Origin: Thioalkalivibrio sp.
GTDB lineage: Bacteria > Pseudomonadota > Gammaproteobacteria > SpSt-1174
Assembly (NCBI GenBank): GCA_011046015.1
Contig: DSBO01000054.1
Location: 1 to 16,048, forward strand
Direction: 5' to 3'
DNA length: 16,048 bases
Part shown: positions 1-7,384 of the stretch, in pieces
Numbering within the stretch: position 1 is the first letter of the stretch
Layout: each line of letters begins with the position of its first letter
Program-made: the position numbers and the translations under genes
Notes under the pieces: model-generated
The model's input: only the letters and a program-made list of their open reading frames with translations
Told to the model about the DNA's origin: nothing
Database searches by the model: none

Positions 1-1
1 C

Positions 2-157
2 GAGGCGGCACAGATCAAGAACACGCAGATCGCCGAGGAGCTGGAGCTGCCGCCGGTGAAGATCCACTGCTCGGTGCTGGCCGAGGATGCCATCAAGGCC
101 GCCATCAACGACTTCAAGAGCAAGAAGGGCACCTCGGGTCTGCAACAGACGGCCTGA
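2..157 (+). CDS. iscU: IscU Fe-S cluster scaffold protein, C-terminal part (5' end outside window)
   Basis: The last 51 codons of IscU, the scaffold on which IscS-derived sulfur and iron are assembled into [2Fe-2S] clusters before transfer to apo-proteins. The visible part begins EAAQIKNTQIAEEL and carries the LPPVK motif, the recognition site for the HscA chaperone in characterised IscU proteins. This is followed by IHCS, which contains the last of the three conserved cluster-ligand cysteines. It then matches the enterobacterial C-terminus closely (LAEDAIKAAI). The final nine or so residues (GTSGLQQTA) are a tail longer than and unlike that of E. coli IscU. No iscA, hscB, hscA or fdx follows; instead there is a terminator and a convergent operon. 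The family is certain; the 5' two thirds lie outside the window. Confidence 0.95.
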   Translation, partial: EAAQIKNTQIAEELELPPVKIHCSVLAEDAIKAAINDFKSKKGTSGLQQTA

Positions 158-166
158 GGGGTCCTG

Positions 167-195
167 GCGCGACGCATCCCGCTGATGCGCCGCGC
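167..195 (+). other. Strong hairpin in the iscU 3' UTR
   Basis: Directly visible inverted repeat starting 10 bases after the iscU stop. GCGCG (167-171) pairs with CGCGC (191-195) and CGCATC (173-178) pairs with GATGCG (184-189). One A/C mismatch separates the two blocks and the loop is the five bases CCGCT. No T-run follows, so it is not itself an intrinsic terminator. It could stabilise the mRNA 3' end or be a copy of a REP-like element; the window holds no second copy to test this. Confidence 0.6.
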
Positions 196-245
196 TTGCG
201 CCCGCGCATGGCCTACCCCTGGCCAATGAGCATAAGCAAGCACTT

Positions 246-272
246 AACCCGCCCTATGGCGGGTTTCTTTTT
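246..272 (+). terminator. Rho-independent terminator of the iscU transcript
   Basis: An 8-bp perfect stem, AACCCGCC (246-253) with GGCGGGTT (258-265), and a 4-base loop (CTAT). The T-rich run TTTCTTTTT (264-272) overlaps its 3' arm on the plus strand. It lies about 90 bases after the iscU stop. On the minus strand the hairpin is followed by mixed sequence, so it should act in only one direction. The same bases encode the last codons of the convergent tgpA gene, whose TAG stop (254-256) lies in the loop. Confidence 0.88.
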
Positions 273-2233
273 GCGCGCAGTTCCTCGATGAGGGTCTGCG
301 TGGCCGCTACGTCCAGGGTGTCCCCGCGGTAACGGGCGCGTTGCAGCCCCCCCGTCAGGCGCGTGAGCGTCTCGCGCCACGGGGGGTGGCCGGCGGCGGC
401 CCGCGCCGCCAGCGCATCCGGTGTCTCCCCCGGCCGGCGGACGTACCCCTGTTCGGCGAGCAGCGCCTCCACCCGCTGCAGCAGGCGTTCCGCGTCACTC
501 GCAAAGCGCGGGCGGTTGCGCCAGCGGTAGATCAGCACGTAAAGCCCGAGTAGTCCCGCGAGCCCGCCCATGAGAATCAGGGCGATCAGCGTCCAGCCGA
601 GGCGGTGCAGACCGAGGCGTTCCAGCAGCTCGCGCTGGCGCTCCGGCCCGAAGGCGAGCACCCCTGCGTCCCAGTGGTAGTTGATGACATCCCAGCGCAT
701 GGAGAGCTGGTTCAGCCAGGACGCGCCGTAGCTCGCACGCACGAAGGCCGGCAGGCCGCTGTCGGCCCCCAGGACCGCCGACACCCCGCGTTCGATCCGG
801 TCGGGGGCAATGGCGGCGGTGGGGTCGACGCGCACCCAGCCCCGACCCGCCAGCCATACCTCGGTCCAGGCGTGGGCGTCGGACTGGCGCACCAGCAGGT
901 AGTCGGCCAGTGGCGAGGCCTCCCCGCCGAGGTAGCCGGTGACCACGCGCGCGGGGATGCCGGCCGCACGCATCAGCACGGTGAAGCTCGAGGCATAGTG
1001 CTCGCAGAACCCGCGGCGGCTGTCGAACAGGAACGCGTCCACGGGGTCACCCGTCAGCAGCGGCGGCTCAAGCGTGTAGTGGAAGGGATGTTCGCGGAAG
1101 TACACGAGGGCCTGCTCGACGACGGCCGCGGGGTCGTCGTGCTCGAGCATCCATTCGTGTGCCAGTTCGCGGGCGCGGGGCGCGCTGTCGTCGGGCAGGC
1201 GCAGGTTGCGGATCCGTGCCCAGGGGTTGAGCTCGAGGTCGAACACGGCATCCGTATAGGAGCGCACGCGGTACTGGCGCACCTCGTGCTGGGGACGGGG
1301 GGTCACCAGCTCCAGTGCGGAGGTAAGCACCGCGCCAGGCGGGGGCTCGCCCGGACGGTCCAGCGCCAGCAGCCAGCGCTGGCCGCTGGGTTGCAGGGTG
1401 ACGCTGTAGCCGATCCCCGGGGTCTCGGGCAGGACGGGCCCGGTGGTGTCGCCGAGCCGCACCGCGCGGTGCCAGCTACGCCCGTCGTAGTGGTCGAGCA
1501 CGGGGCCGCGCCAGTAGCGCTGGCCGGCCGGCGGCGGAGCCTCGTCGAAGGTGGCGCGAAAGGCGGGCGCGTTGGACTGGATCAGCTGGCTGATGCGCCC
1601 GGGTGACATCTCGTCCGACAGCCCCGTGAGTCCGGCCGTGCTGTCCTTCGGCATGGCCCACAGGGGGCCCGGCAGGCGAGGGAACAGCACGAACAGCAGG
1701 ATCATCATCGGGATGGACTGCAGGAGCAGGCTGCCGGCGATGCCCAGGCGCCGTCGGGCCGGCAGTGGTCGGGCCGTGCCGGCCAGGCCGATGAGGGCAC
1801 CGGTGATGAGCAGCACGCTCAGCAGCATGAACAGGGCGATGGGGATCGACTGGGTGAAGAAGAACTGCCCTGCCACGACGAAGTAGGCAAGGAACAGGGC
1901 GAGCAGGGCATCGCGCCGCGAGCGCAGCTCCAGGATCTTCAGGCCCAGCATGAGCACCAGCAGGGCGATGCCCGCATCGCGGCCGAACAGGGTGTGGAAC
2001 TGGAGCAGGACCCCGGTGGTGGCGGCGGCCACCAAGTACAGCCGCAGGGCGCGCCGCGGCAACCGCTGGCGGCGCAGGCTCCACCAGCCCCAGCCGATCA
2101 TCGCCAGCGCCAGCAGGGGGATCCAGACGGGGAGGTTCAGCAGGTGCGGGAGGATGGCCACGCAAAGTGCCAGCGCGATCCAGCGCAGGTGAATCTCCGG
2201 CAGGTCGGTGGGTGGGGCAGGCGTGCGCTTCAT
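254..2233 (-). CDS. tgpA: TgpA-like membrane transglutaminase (DUF3488 / transglutaminase / DUF4129)
   Basis: A 659-residue inner-membrane protein of the TgpA family (P. aeruginosa TgpA, reported essential, is of similar size). The N-terminus has a series of hydrophobic helices to about residue 185 (the DUF3488 region). A periplasmic segment follows with a transglutaminase-like core holding an apparent Cys-His-Asp triad: C410 in GFCEHYA, H454 in DAHAW and D470 in RVDPT. A further membrane helix lies near 545-570, then a soluble C-terminal tail of the DUF4129 type. The in vivo substrate of the family is not established; action on cell-envelope proteins or peptides is inferred. The ATG overlaps the DUF58 stop by 4 bases (ATGA) and is preceded by a G-rich ribosome site, so translation is probably coupled. 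The last codons form the iscU terminator stem. Confidence 0.93.
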   Translation of the reverse strand: MKRTPAPPTDLPEIHLRWIALALCVAILPHLLNLPVWIPLLALAMIGWGWWSLRRQRLPRRALRLYLVAAATTGVLLQFHTLFGRDAGIALLVLMLGLKILELRSRRDALLALFLAYFVVAGQFFFTQSIPIALFMLLSVLLITGALIGLAGTARPLPARRRLGIAGSLLLQSIPMMILLFVLFPRLPGPLWAMPKDSTAGLTGLSDEMSPGRISQLIQSNAPAFRATFDEAPPPAGQRYWRGPVLDHYDGRSWHRAVRLGDTTGPVLPETPGIGYSVTLQPSGQRWLLALDRPGEPPPGAVLTSALELVTPRPQHEVRQYRVRSYTDAVFDLELNPWARIRNLRLPDDSAPRARELAHEWMLEHDDPAAVVEQALVYFREHPFHYTLEPPLLTGDPVDAFLFDSRRGFCEHYASSFTVLMRAAGIPARVVTGYLGGEASPLADYLLVRQSDAHAWTEVWLAGRGWVRVDPTAAIAPDRIERGVSAVLGADSGLPAFVRASYGASWLNQLSMRWDVINYHWDAGVLAFGPERQRELLERLGLHRLGWTLIALILMGGLAGLLGLYVLIYRWRNRPRFASDAERLLQRVEALLAEQGYVRRPGETPDALAARAAAGHPPWRETLTRLTGGLQRARYRGDTLDVAATQTLIEELRAKRNPP

Positions 2234-3225
2234 GCCGCCCCCCGGCTCGGTATGGCGTACAGGGCCAGCGCCTTCAGGCAGGCGTGCCGGTGGGCCTCGC
2301 TGGCCGCCGGTGTCAGCACCTGGCCCGGCAGCTCCAGGCCATAAGGGGCGCCTTCGCGATGGGCGTCGAGTACCCAGCGGCAGAGGATGGAAAGGCGCTG
2401 CTCGATGCCGTATGCGCCCAGGTCATCCCAGCGCAGCCACCGGTCGTCGCTGCGGTTGGCCTCGAATTCCCGGGTCATCCAGCGGCCGGTACGGGCCACG
2501 GCCTTCCAGGCCACGCGTCCCGGGGTGTCGCCGGCCTGGTACTTGCGCAGGCCGGCGAACTCGTCGCCCTCGCCGCGTACCGGGGCGCCCTTGCCGCCGC
2601 TGGCGACGCCGAAGGGCGGCGGCGGCGCCGGGTCGGCGGGCTTCGGGTAGACGAGCAGGTCCGTGGTATAGGCCGGCCAGCTCCAGGCCTCGAACAGCCC
2701 CAGCGGGAACTGGCTGTCGACGCGGAGGCGCCCGATCGGGTGCAGCCCCCGGCGCGGGGCGCTGAGCGGGATGTCGAGCTCGGCATGCCCCTGTGCGGGG
2801 ACGTCGATCACCCGTGGTACCTGCTTCTCGGTGCGCAGCCGGATGCCCGGGCGGTCCTGCCGACCCGGGTTGCGCAGCGCCACCCGCAGACTTGCCTGCT
2901 GCCCGGCGAACACGGGCGCCACGCCTTCCACGATCACCTCCAGACGCAGCAGGTTGCGGTGTGTCTGCCACATCGCGTTGGCGCCCAGGGAGCCGAGCAG
3001 GAAGGTGAGGGCGAAGGCCATGCTGTTGCTGTAGTTGGTGGCGCCCAGCAGCATCACGATCAGGATCAGGCCGAAGCCGTAGCCGGCGCGCGTGGGCAGG
3101 ATGTAGATGCGGCGACGGGTGAGGGTGATGCGGCGCGCATCGGCAGGCTCGCCACGGGTGATCCACGCGACCGCATGGCGGCGCAGTGCGCCCAAGGCAT
3201 CTCGCGTTGTGCTGAGCGCCGACAT
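2230..3225 (-). CDS. DUF58 domain protein
   Basis: A 331-residue protein of the DUF58 family that accompanies MoxR ATPases. Two adjacent hydrophobic helices at about 46-85 anchor it in the membrane. A beta-rich extracytoplasmic or linker region follows (about 90-195). The family signature lies at about 222-245 (EFAGLRKYQAGDTPGRVAWK). It belongs to the short class that ends soon after this core. Molecular function is unknown; with MoxR and TgpA it is thought to form a chaperone-like or assembly module at the membrane. The ATG is 2 bases after the moxR stop with no strong Shine-Dalgarno sequence, which fits coupled translation. A short low-complexity stretch (DPAPPPPFG) precedes the signature. 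Confidence 0.9.
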   Translation of the reverse strand: MSALSTTRDALGALRRHAVAWITRGEPADARRITLTRRRIYILPTRAGYGFGLILIVMLLGATNYSNSMAFALTFLLGSLGANAMWQTHRNLLRLEVIVEGVAPVFAGQQASLRVALRNPGRQDRPGIRLRTEKQVPRVIDVPAQGHAELDIPLSAPRRGLHPIGRLRVDSQFPLGLFEAWSWPAYTTDLLVYPKPADPAPPPPFGVASGGKGAPVRGEGDEFAGLRKYQAGDTPGRVAWKAVARTGRWMTREFEANRSDDRWLRWDDLGAYGIEQRLSILCRWVLDAHREGAPYGLELPGQVLTPAASEAHRHACLKALALYAIPSRGAA

Positions 3226-3227
3226 GT

Positions 3228-4148
3228 TCAGGGTATGGGCACCTGCGCGATGAGACGGGCGACCACCTCCGCGGGGTGCAGGCCCTCGTCCTCCACGGGA
3301 TGCAGGCGATGACCGGCGACTGCCGGCAACACGGCCTGCACGTCGTCCGGCAGCACGTAGTCGCGCCCGGCAAGCAGGGACCAGGCCTGGGCGGCCCGCA
3401 GCAGGGCAAGGCCGCCGCGCGGTGACAGGGCCAAGTGGTAGCGGGCCGGCTCGCGGGTGTACTGCAGCAGGGCCTGCACGTAGTCCACCAGCGGGTCGCT
3501 GACCTTGTTCGTGCCCACGGCCTGTTGCAGGGCGACGAGCTGGCGCGGGCCGGTGACCGGTTCCAGGGTCGCCAGCAGGTCGCGGCGGTCACGCCCCTTG
3601 AGCAATTCACGCTCGGCGACGGCGTCCGGATAGCCCAGCTCCAGGCGCATGAGGAAGCGGTCGAGTTGCGACTCGGGCAGCGGGAAGGTGCCGATCTGCT
3701 GCGCCGGGTTCTGCGTGGCGATGACGAAGAAGGGCTCGGGCAGGTGACGGGTCTCGCCTTCCACGGTCACCTGCTGTTCTTCCATAGCCTCCAGCAGCGC
3801 GCTTTGCGCCTTGGGGGTGGCGCGGTTGATCTCGTCGGCCAGTACCACTTGGGAAAATACCGGGCCCGGGTGGAAGCTGAAGCGATGCGCCTCCTGGTCG
3901 TAGATCGACACCCCGAGGATGTCGGCCGGCAGCAGGTCGCTGGTGAACTGGATGCGCTGGAACTGCAGGCCCAGTGTCCGGGCCAGGGCGTGGGCGAGCG
4001 TGGTCTTGCCCATGCCCGGCAGGTCCTCGATGAGCAGGTGGCCGCGCGCGAGCAGGCAGGTCAGCGCCAGGCGCAGCTGGTTGCTCTTGCCGAGAATCAC
4101 CTGGTCGAGCTGGGCGAGGATACGGTCGGTCAACTGGATGTCGGGCAT
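3228..4148 (-). CDS. MoxR-family AAA+ ATPase
   Basis: A 306-residue AAA+ ATPase of the MoxR family, a group with chaperone-like roles in assembling or activating partner proteins. Visible motifs are Walker A (LPGMGKTT, about 43-50), Walker B (VVLADEIN, 101-108), sensor 1 (ATQNP, 144-148), the arginine-finger region (LPESQLDRF, about 157-165) and a sensor-2 type arginine in LSPRGG (about 241-246). The C-terminal lid helices complete a normal-length protein. It sits directly before the DUF58 and TgpA genes, the standard order for this cassette. The gap to the upstream stress-protein gene is only 22 bases with a weak ribosome site, so it is probably co-transcribed. Its client here is unknown; DUF58 and TgpA are the natural candidates. 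Confidence 0.94.
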   Translation of the reverse strand: MPDIQLTDRILAQLDQVILGKSNQLRLALTCLLARGHLLIEDLPGMGKTTLAHALARTLGLQFQRIQFTSDLLPADILGVSIYDQEAHRFSFHPGPVFSQVVLADEINRATPKAQSALLEAMEEQQVTVEGETRHLPEPFFVIATQNPAQQIGTFPLPESQLDRFLMRLELGYPDAVAERELLKGRDRRDLLATLEPVTGPRQLVALQQAVGTNKVSDPLVDYVQALLQYTREPARYHLALSPRGGLALLRAAQAWSLLAGRDYVLPDDVQAVLPAVAGHRLHPVEDEGLHPAEVVARLIAQVPIP

Positions 4149-4170
4149 GTCGGGGTCCGGAATCGATGTG

Positions 4171-5058
4171 TCAGCGGTAGGCGGTCAGTACGTCCATGGG
4201 GGATTCAGCCAGCACGTGTTTGGTCGTGCTGCCGAGCAGGAGTTCCTCCAGCGGCGAGTTGCCGTGCTTGCCCATGACGATGAGGTCGGTCTGGTCCTTC
4301 TCCGCCTGCAGGAGGATGCTCGGCGCGGCATCGCCGTGCACGACCACGCGCTGCACGTCCTCGGGATCGAGCTCGAGCGCGGTGAGCATGCGGCGCATTG
4401 CATGACGTGCCTTGTCCTGGGCCTCGGCGCGGTACTGGAGGATCTCGCCCTCGTTGACGCCGGCCAGGCGCAGCTTGGACTCGAAGGGCACGAGATAGGC
4501 ATGCAGGACGGTGATCTCCGCCTGCGGCGCGATCTCCAGGGCGAGCCGCAGGGCCTCGCGCGACCAGGCCGAGAAATCCACGGGCACCAGCACACGCCGG
4601 TAGGGACCGGCAGCGGGGCGGCGCACCACAAGCAGTGGGTGGCGCGTCTTGCGTAACAGCCGCTCGGCGGTGCTGCCGAGCAGGGCCTGTTCGACGAAGC
4701 CCGCGCCGTGGGCGCCGACCACCAGCAGGCTGGCATCTAGGGCGTCGGCGCGATCGGCGATCTCGACGAGCACGTTGCCGATGGTCAGGTGGATCGCGGG
4801 TGTTGCCTGCGTTGGCGGGATCACCTCGTCGGCCAGCGCCTGCATCGCCGAGCGTATGTCATCGAGCAGCTTCTCCGTGACCGTGGACGATTTCTGTCCC
4901 AGCAGGGCGCGCAGGTCATCCAGCAGGCCGCGCTCGGCCACATGCAGCAATTCCAGTTCGGCTTCACGCTCGGCCGCCAGCAGGCCTGCCCGGGCGACGG
5001 CCTGGCGCGCCGGGTCCGACAGGTCGGTGGCCGCGAGGATGGTGCGAATACGGCTCAT
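4171..5058 (-). CDS. Universal stress protein with two Usp domains
   Basis: A 295-residue cytoplasmic protein made of two tandem Usp (alpha/beta, nucleotide-binding) domains, about 1-146 and 152-294, as in UspE-type proteins. Both repeats keep the ATP-binding signature G-2x-G-9x-G(S/T): G115/G118/G128-S129 and G263/G266/G276-S277. Both also keep the early aspartate of the first strand (D12 and D161). The ATG overlaps the stop of the antiporter gene (ATGA) and has AGGAG 8 bases upstream. Usp genes are often adjacent to transporters and may sense ATP or energy state; a regulatory role for the preceding antiporter is inference from position. No membrane segment is seen. Confidence 0.92.
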   Translation of the reverse strand: MSRIRTILAATDLSDPARQAVARAGLLAAEREAELELLHVAERGLLDDLRALLGQKSSTVTEKLLDDIRSAMQALADEVIPPTQATPAIHLTIGNVLVEIADRADALDASLLVVGAHGAGFVEQALLGSTAERLLRKTRHPLLVVRRPAAGPYRRVLVPVDFSAWSREALRLALEIAPQAEITVLHAYLVPFESKLRLAGVNEGEILQYRAEAQDKARHAMRRMLTALELDPEDVQRVVVHGDAAPSILLQAEKDQTDLIVMGKHGNSPLEELLLGSTTKHVLAESPMDVLTAYR

Positions 5059-6725
5059 GATGACGTCTCCTGACCACTGAGTTCTTCGGCGAGGCGCTGG
5101 GCGGCGAGATCGGCTGCGTCGAAGAAGGGGTTGATGTGCTTGACGCCGGCCGCCCGTAGCGCATCGGCCTGGAACTCACTGCGCACCACCACCGTGATGG
5201 TGCCGGCAAAGCCATTTTCGCGCAGCCCCTGCAGCAGCAGGCGGTTACTCTCCAGGCTCGGCAGGGCGCTGACCACGGCGGCGACCTCTGCCAGAGGCAG
5301 GGTCTCGATGAAGGCCGGGTCTTCCGCGTCACCAAAACGCACCGGCAACTGTCGTTCCTGCAGGCCATGGACCGCCTCCGGATCGAAGTCGATGCCCAGG
5401 GTGCGGATGCCGGCGCGCTCCAGCTGCTTCTGCAGACGGGCACCGTAGCGCCCCATGCCGAAGAGGATGACCTGTGGTTTCTCCTTCGCGGCATCCGCGT
5501 CCTCGGCCTGGCTCTCTCGATATGGCTTCTTGCGTTCGAACAGGCCGAGCAGTGGGGAGAGGCGTTCATACAGGGGCTGAGAGTAGAGGATCATATAGGT
5601 CGAGAGGGTGATGGTGACCAGCCCCACCAGCGTGGTGAGTCCCAGCGCATCGTCGCCGACATGGCCGAGCGTGATGCCCATGGCGACGAATACGATGGAG
5701 AATTCGCTGATCTGCGCCACCGTGAGGCCGGCGAGAAAACTCGTGCGCTTGCGATATCCCATGTAGCCCATGATGGCCATGACGATGATCGGGTTGCCGA
5801 TGAGCACGAAGGCCGAAAGCACCAGTGCCGGCCACAGGGCGTCGCCCAGCACGGAAAATTCGAGCTTGGCGCCCAGATCGATGAAGAAGAACAGCAGCAA
5901 GAAGTCGCGCACGCCGGTGAGCCGCGCGCTGATCGAGTCGCGAAACTGCGTGGAGGCGAGGGTGAAGCCGGCGATGAAGGCGCCTGCCTCCTGGGAAAAA
6001 CCCACCCACTCGCCCAGCGCCGCCAGCGAGATGCCCCAGGCAATGGCGAAGATGAGCAGAAGTTCTTGCGAGCGGGCCATCACCCGCACCATCCGTGGCA
6101 GCACATAGCGCATCACCACGTAGATGAGTACCGCCGCCAGGCCGATGCGTAGCAGCAGTGAGCCGACCACCGACATGGCGCCCATGGCCTCGGCCTCCGG
6201 AGCGACGCGCCAGGCGCTCATGGTCATCATGGCGAGCACCACCGCGAGGTCCTGCACGATGAGAAAGCCCACGGCGATGCGCCCGTGCAGCGAATCGATC
6301 TCGCGCTTGTCGGAGAGCAGTTTGACGATGATGATGGTGCTGGAAAACGTGAGCGCCACCGCCACGTAGGCCGCGGTAATCCAGTCGATACCGAGCAGCA
6401 GGATGAGGATGAAGCCGAAGACGATGGTGAAGGTCAGCTGCCCCAAGCCGGTGGCCAGCGCCACGGGGCCGATGTGGCGCACATGGCGGAGATCGAGCTT
6501 GAGGCCGACCAGGAACAGCAGCACCGCCACGCCCATCTGGGCCAGCAGCGCGATCTGGTCGTGGGACTTGACGAGATGCAGCCCCGCCGGCCCAACCAGG
6601 ATGCCGACGATGATGTATGCAATCAGCACCGGTTGGCGCAGGCGCACCGAGAGCGCGCCCACCACTGCGGTGATGATCAGCAGCAGCGCGAGTTCGGCGA
6701 AGGGCTGTTCGATGACTATGTCCAC
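5055..6725 (-). CDS. CPA2 cation:proton antiporter with TrkA-N (NAD-binding) domain
   Basis: A 556-residue Kef-like monovalent cation/H+ antiporter. The first 390 or so residues form a membrane domain of about 12 hydrophobic helices. They include the family stretch FLIVQDLAVV (about 154-163), whose Q-D pair is at the usual ion-binding position. A linker leads to a cytoplasmic TrkA-N Rossmann domain from about 418, with GMGRYG (423-428) and an acidic strand end (D446) expected for NAD(H). There is no TrkA-C domain and no KefF-like partner gene. Substrate (K+ or Na+) cannot be decided from sequence. The chosen start is GTG, 49 bases after mrpG, with GAGGG about 13 bases upstream, which is rather distant, so the first few residues are less certain. 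It is tightly coupled to the downstream usp gene. Confidence 0.92.
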   Translation of the reverse strand: MDIVIEQPFAELALLLIITAVVGALSVRLRQPVLIAYIIVGILVGPAGLHLVKSHDQIALLAQMGVAVLLFLVGLKLDLRHVRHIGPVALATGLGQLTFTIVFGFILILLLGIDWITAAYVAVALTFSSTIIIVKLLSDKREIDSLHGRIAVGFLIVQDLAVVLAMMTMSAWRVAPEAEAMGAMSVVGSLLLRIGLAAVLIYVVMRYVLPRMVRVMARSQELLLIFAIAWGISLAALGEWVGFSQEAGAFIAGFTLASTQFRDSISARLTGVRDFLLLFFFIDLGAKLEFSVLGDALWPALVLSAFVLIGNPIIVMAIMGYMGYRKRTSFLAGLTVAQISEFSIVFVAMGITLGHVGDDALGLTTLVGLVTITLSTYMILYSQPLYERLSPLLGLFERKKPYRESQAEDADAAKEKPQVILFGMGRYGARLQKQLERAGIRTLGIDFDPEAVHGLQERQLPVRFGDAEDPAFIETLPLAEVAAVVSALPSLESNRLLLQGLRENGFAGTITVVVRSEFQADALRAAGVKHINPFFDAADLAAQRLAEELSGQETSS

Positions 6726-6774
6726 TGCGTTGCAGTATCCCTCGTTGGTCGTGTCGGGTGTGGGTGGATCAGCG

Positions 6775-7104
6775 TCAGTCAGGCGCGTCGGTACGTGCCT
6801 CGTCGGCGCGTGCTGCGAGCGAGTGCAGCTTGAGGTGCAGCGCCGCCTTTGACAGCAAGTGCGCGCTCACCGGCGCGGTAATGAACAGAAACAGGGTTAC
6901 GAGCACCTCGTGCAGGCTGACACCGTGTTCCTGGAAGCTGAAGTACACGGCTGAAGCGATGAGCACGCAGCCGACCCCCAGCGTGGTGGCCTTGGTCGGC
7001 CCGTGCAGGCGGGTGTAGAAGTCCTTCAGCCGCGCGAGTCCCAGTGAGCCGATGAAGGTGAACGCGGCGCCGGTAACGATGAGAAACGAGAGCAGGTAGT
7101 CCAT
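6775..7104 (-). CDS. mrpG: Mrp Na+/H+ antiporter subunit G
   Basis: A 109-residue small membrane subunit of the Mrp (Mnh/Pha) multisubunit Na+(K+)/H+ antiporter. It has three hydrophobic helices with the family signature RLKDFYTRLHGPTKATT (about 25-41) and the conserved FITAPVSAH (about 74-82). It is required for complex assembly in studied systems. The reading frame is open upstream to 7170. The ATG at 7104 is chosen because the hydrophobic N-terminus begins there as in homologues, TAAGG lies 8 bases before it, and the longer form would overlap mrpF by over 50 bases. It is the last gene of the Mrp block; a 49-base gap separates it from the CPA2 antiporter. Confidence 0.92.
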   Translation of the reverse strand: MDYLLSFLIVTGAAFTFIGSLGLARLKDFYTRLHGPTKATTLGVGCVLIASAVYFSFQEHGVSLHEVLVTLFLFITAPVSAHLLSKAALHLKLHSLAARADEARTDAPD

Positions 7105-7112
7105 GAGAATCG

Positions 7113-7117
7113 CCTTA
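7113..7117 (-). promoter_or_regulatory. Ribosome binding site fixing the mrpG start
   Basis: TAAGG on the minus strand, 8 bases before the ATG at 7104. It includes the TAA stop of mrpF, so termination of mrpF and initiation of mrpG occur at almost the same place. It supports the shorter MrpG over the longer open frame that reaches 7170. Confidence 0.6.
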
Positions 7118-7384
7118 CTCGATGATGTCGCCGCGCAGCAGGTACTTGCACAGCGCCACGGTGCCGACAAAGCCCATGAGCGCGATCAGCAGCGCGGCCT
7201 CAAAGTAGATGTTGTTGCCCAGGTGGATACCGAACAGCACCAGCAGGGCGATGGTGTTTACGTACAGGGTATCCAGCGCGAGGATGCGGTCGGGCGCGTC
7301 AGGGCCGCGCAGCAGCCGCCAGAAGGCCAGTGCCACGGCCAGTCCCACCAGGGTGAAGCCGATGTAAAGTGCGGTCTCGATCAT
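7115..7384 (-). CDS. mrpF: Mrp Na+/H+ antiporter subunit F
   Basis: An 89-residue membrane protein with three predicted helices. It carries the MrpF signature GPDAPDRILALDTLYVN (about 27-43), with the conserved aspartates D32 and D38. In studied Mrp complexes this small subunit is needed for a functional assembly. The ATG overlaps the mrpE stop (ATGA) and is preceded by a near-perfect Shine-Dalgarno sequence, AAGGAGG (7395-7401), 10 bases upstream and inside mrpE. Length and gene order are standard. Confidence 0.94.
   Translation of the reverse strand: MIETALYIGFTLVGLAVALAFWRLLRGPDAPDRILALDTLYVNTIALLVLFGIHLGNNIYFEAALLIALMGFVGTVALCKYLLRGDIIE

Noticed and set aside
2167..3312. Plus-strand open frame (381 codons) opposite the DUF58 gene
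   Set aside because: It covers parts of three well-supported minus-strand genes and has no recognisable domain or ribosome site.
7105..7170. N-terminally extended MrpG (131 residues, start at 7170)
   Set aside because: The extension overlaps mrpF, has no ribosome site and is out of keeping with the family N-terminus; the ATG at 7104 follows TAAGG at 8 bases.
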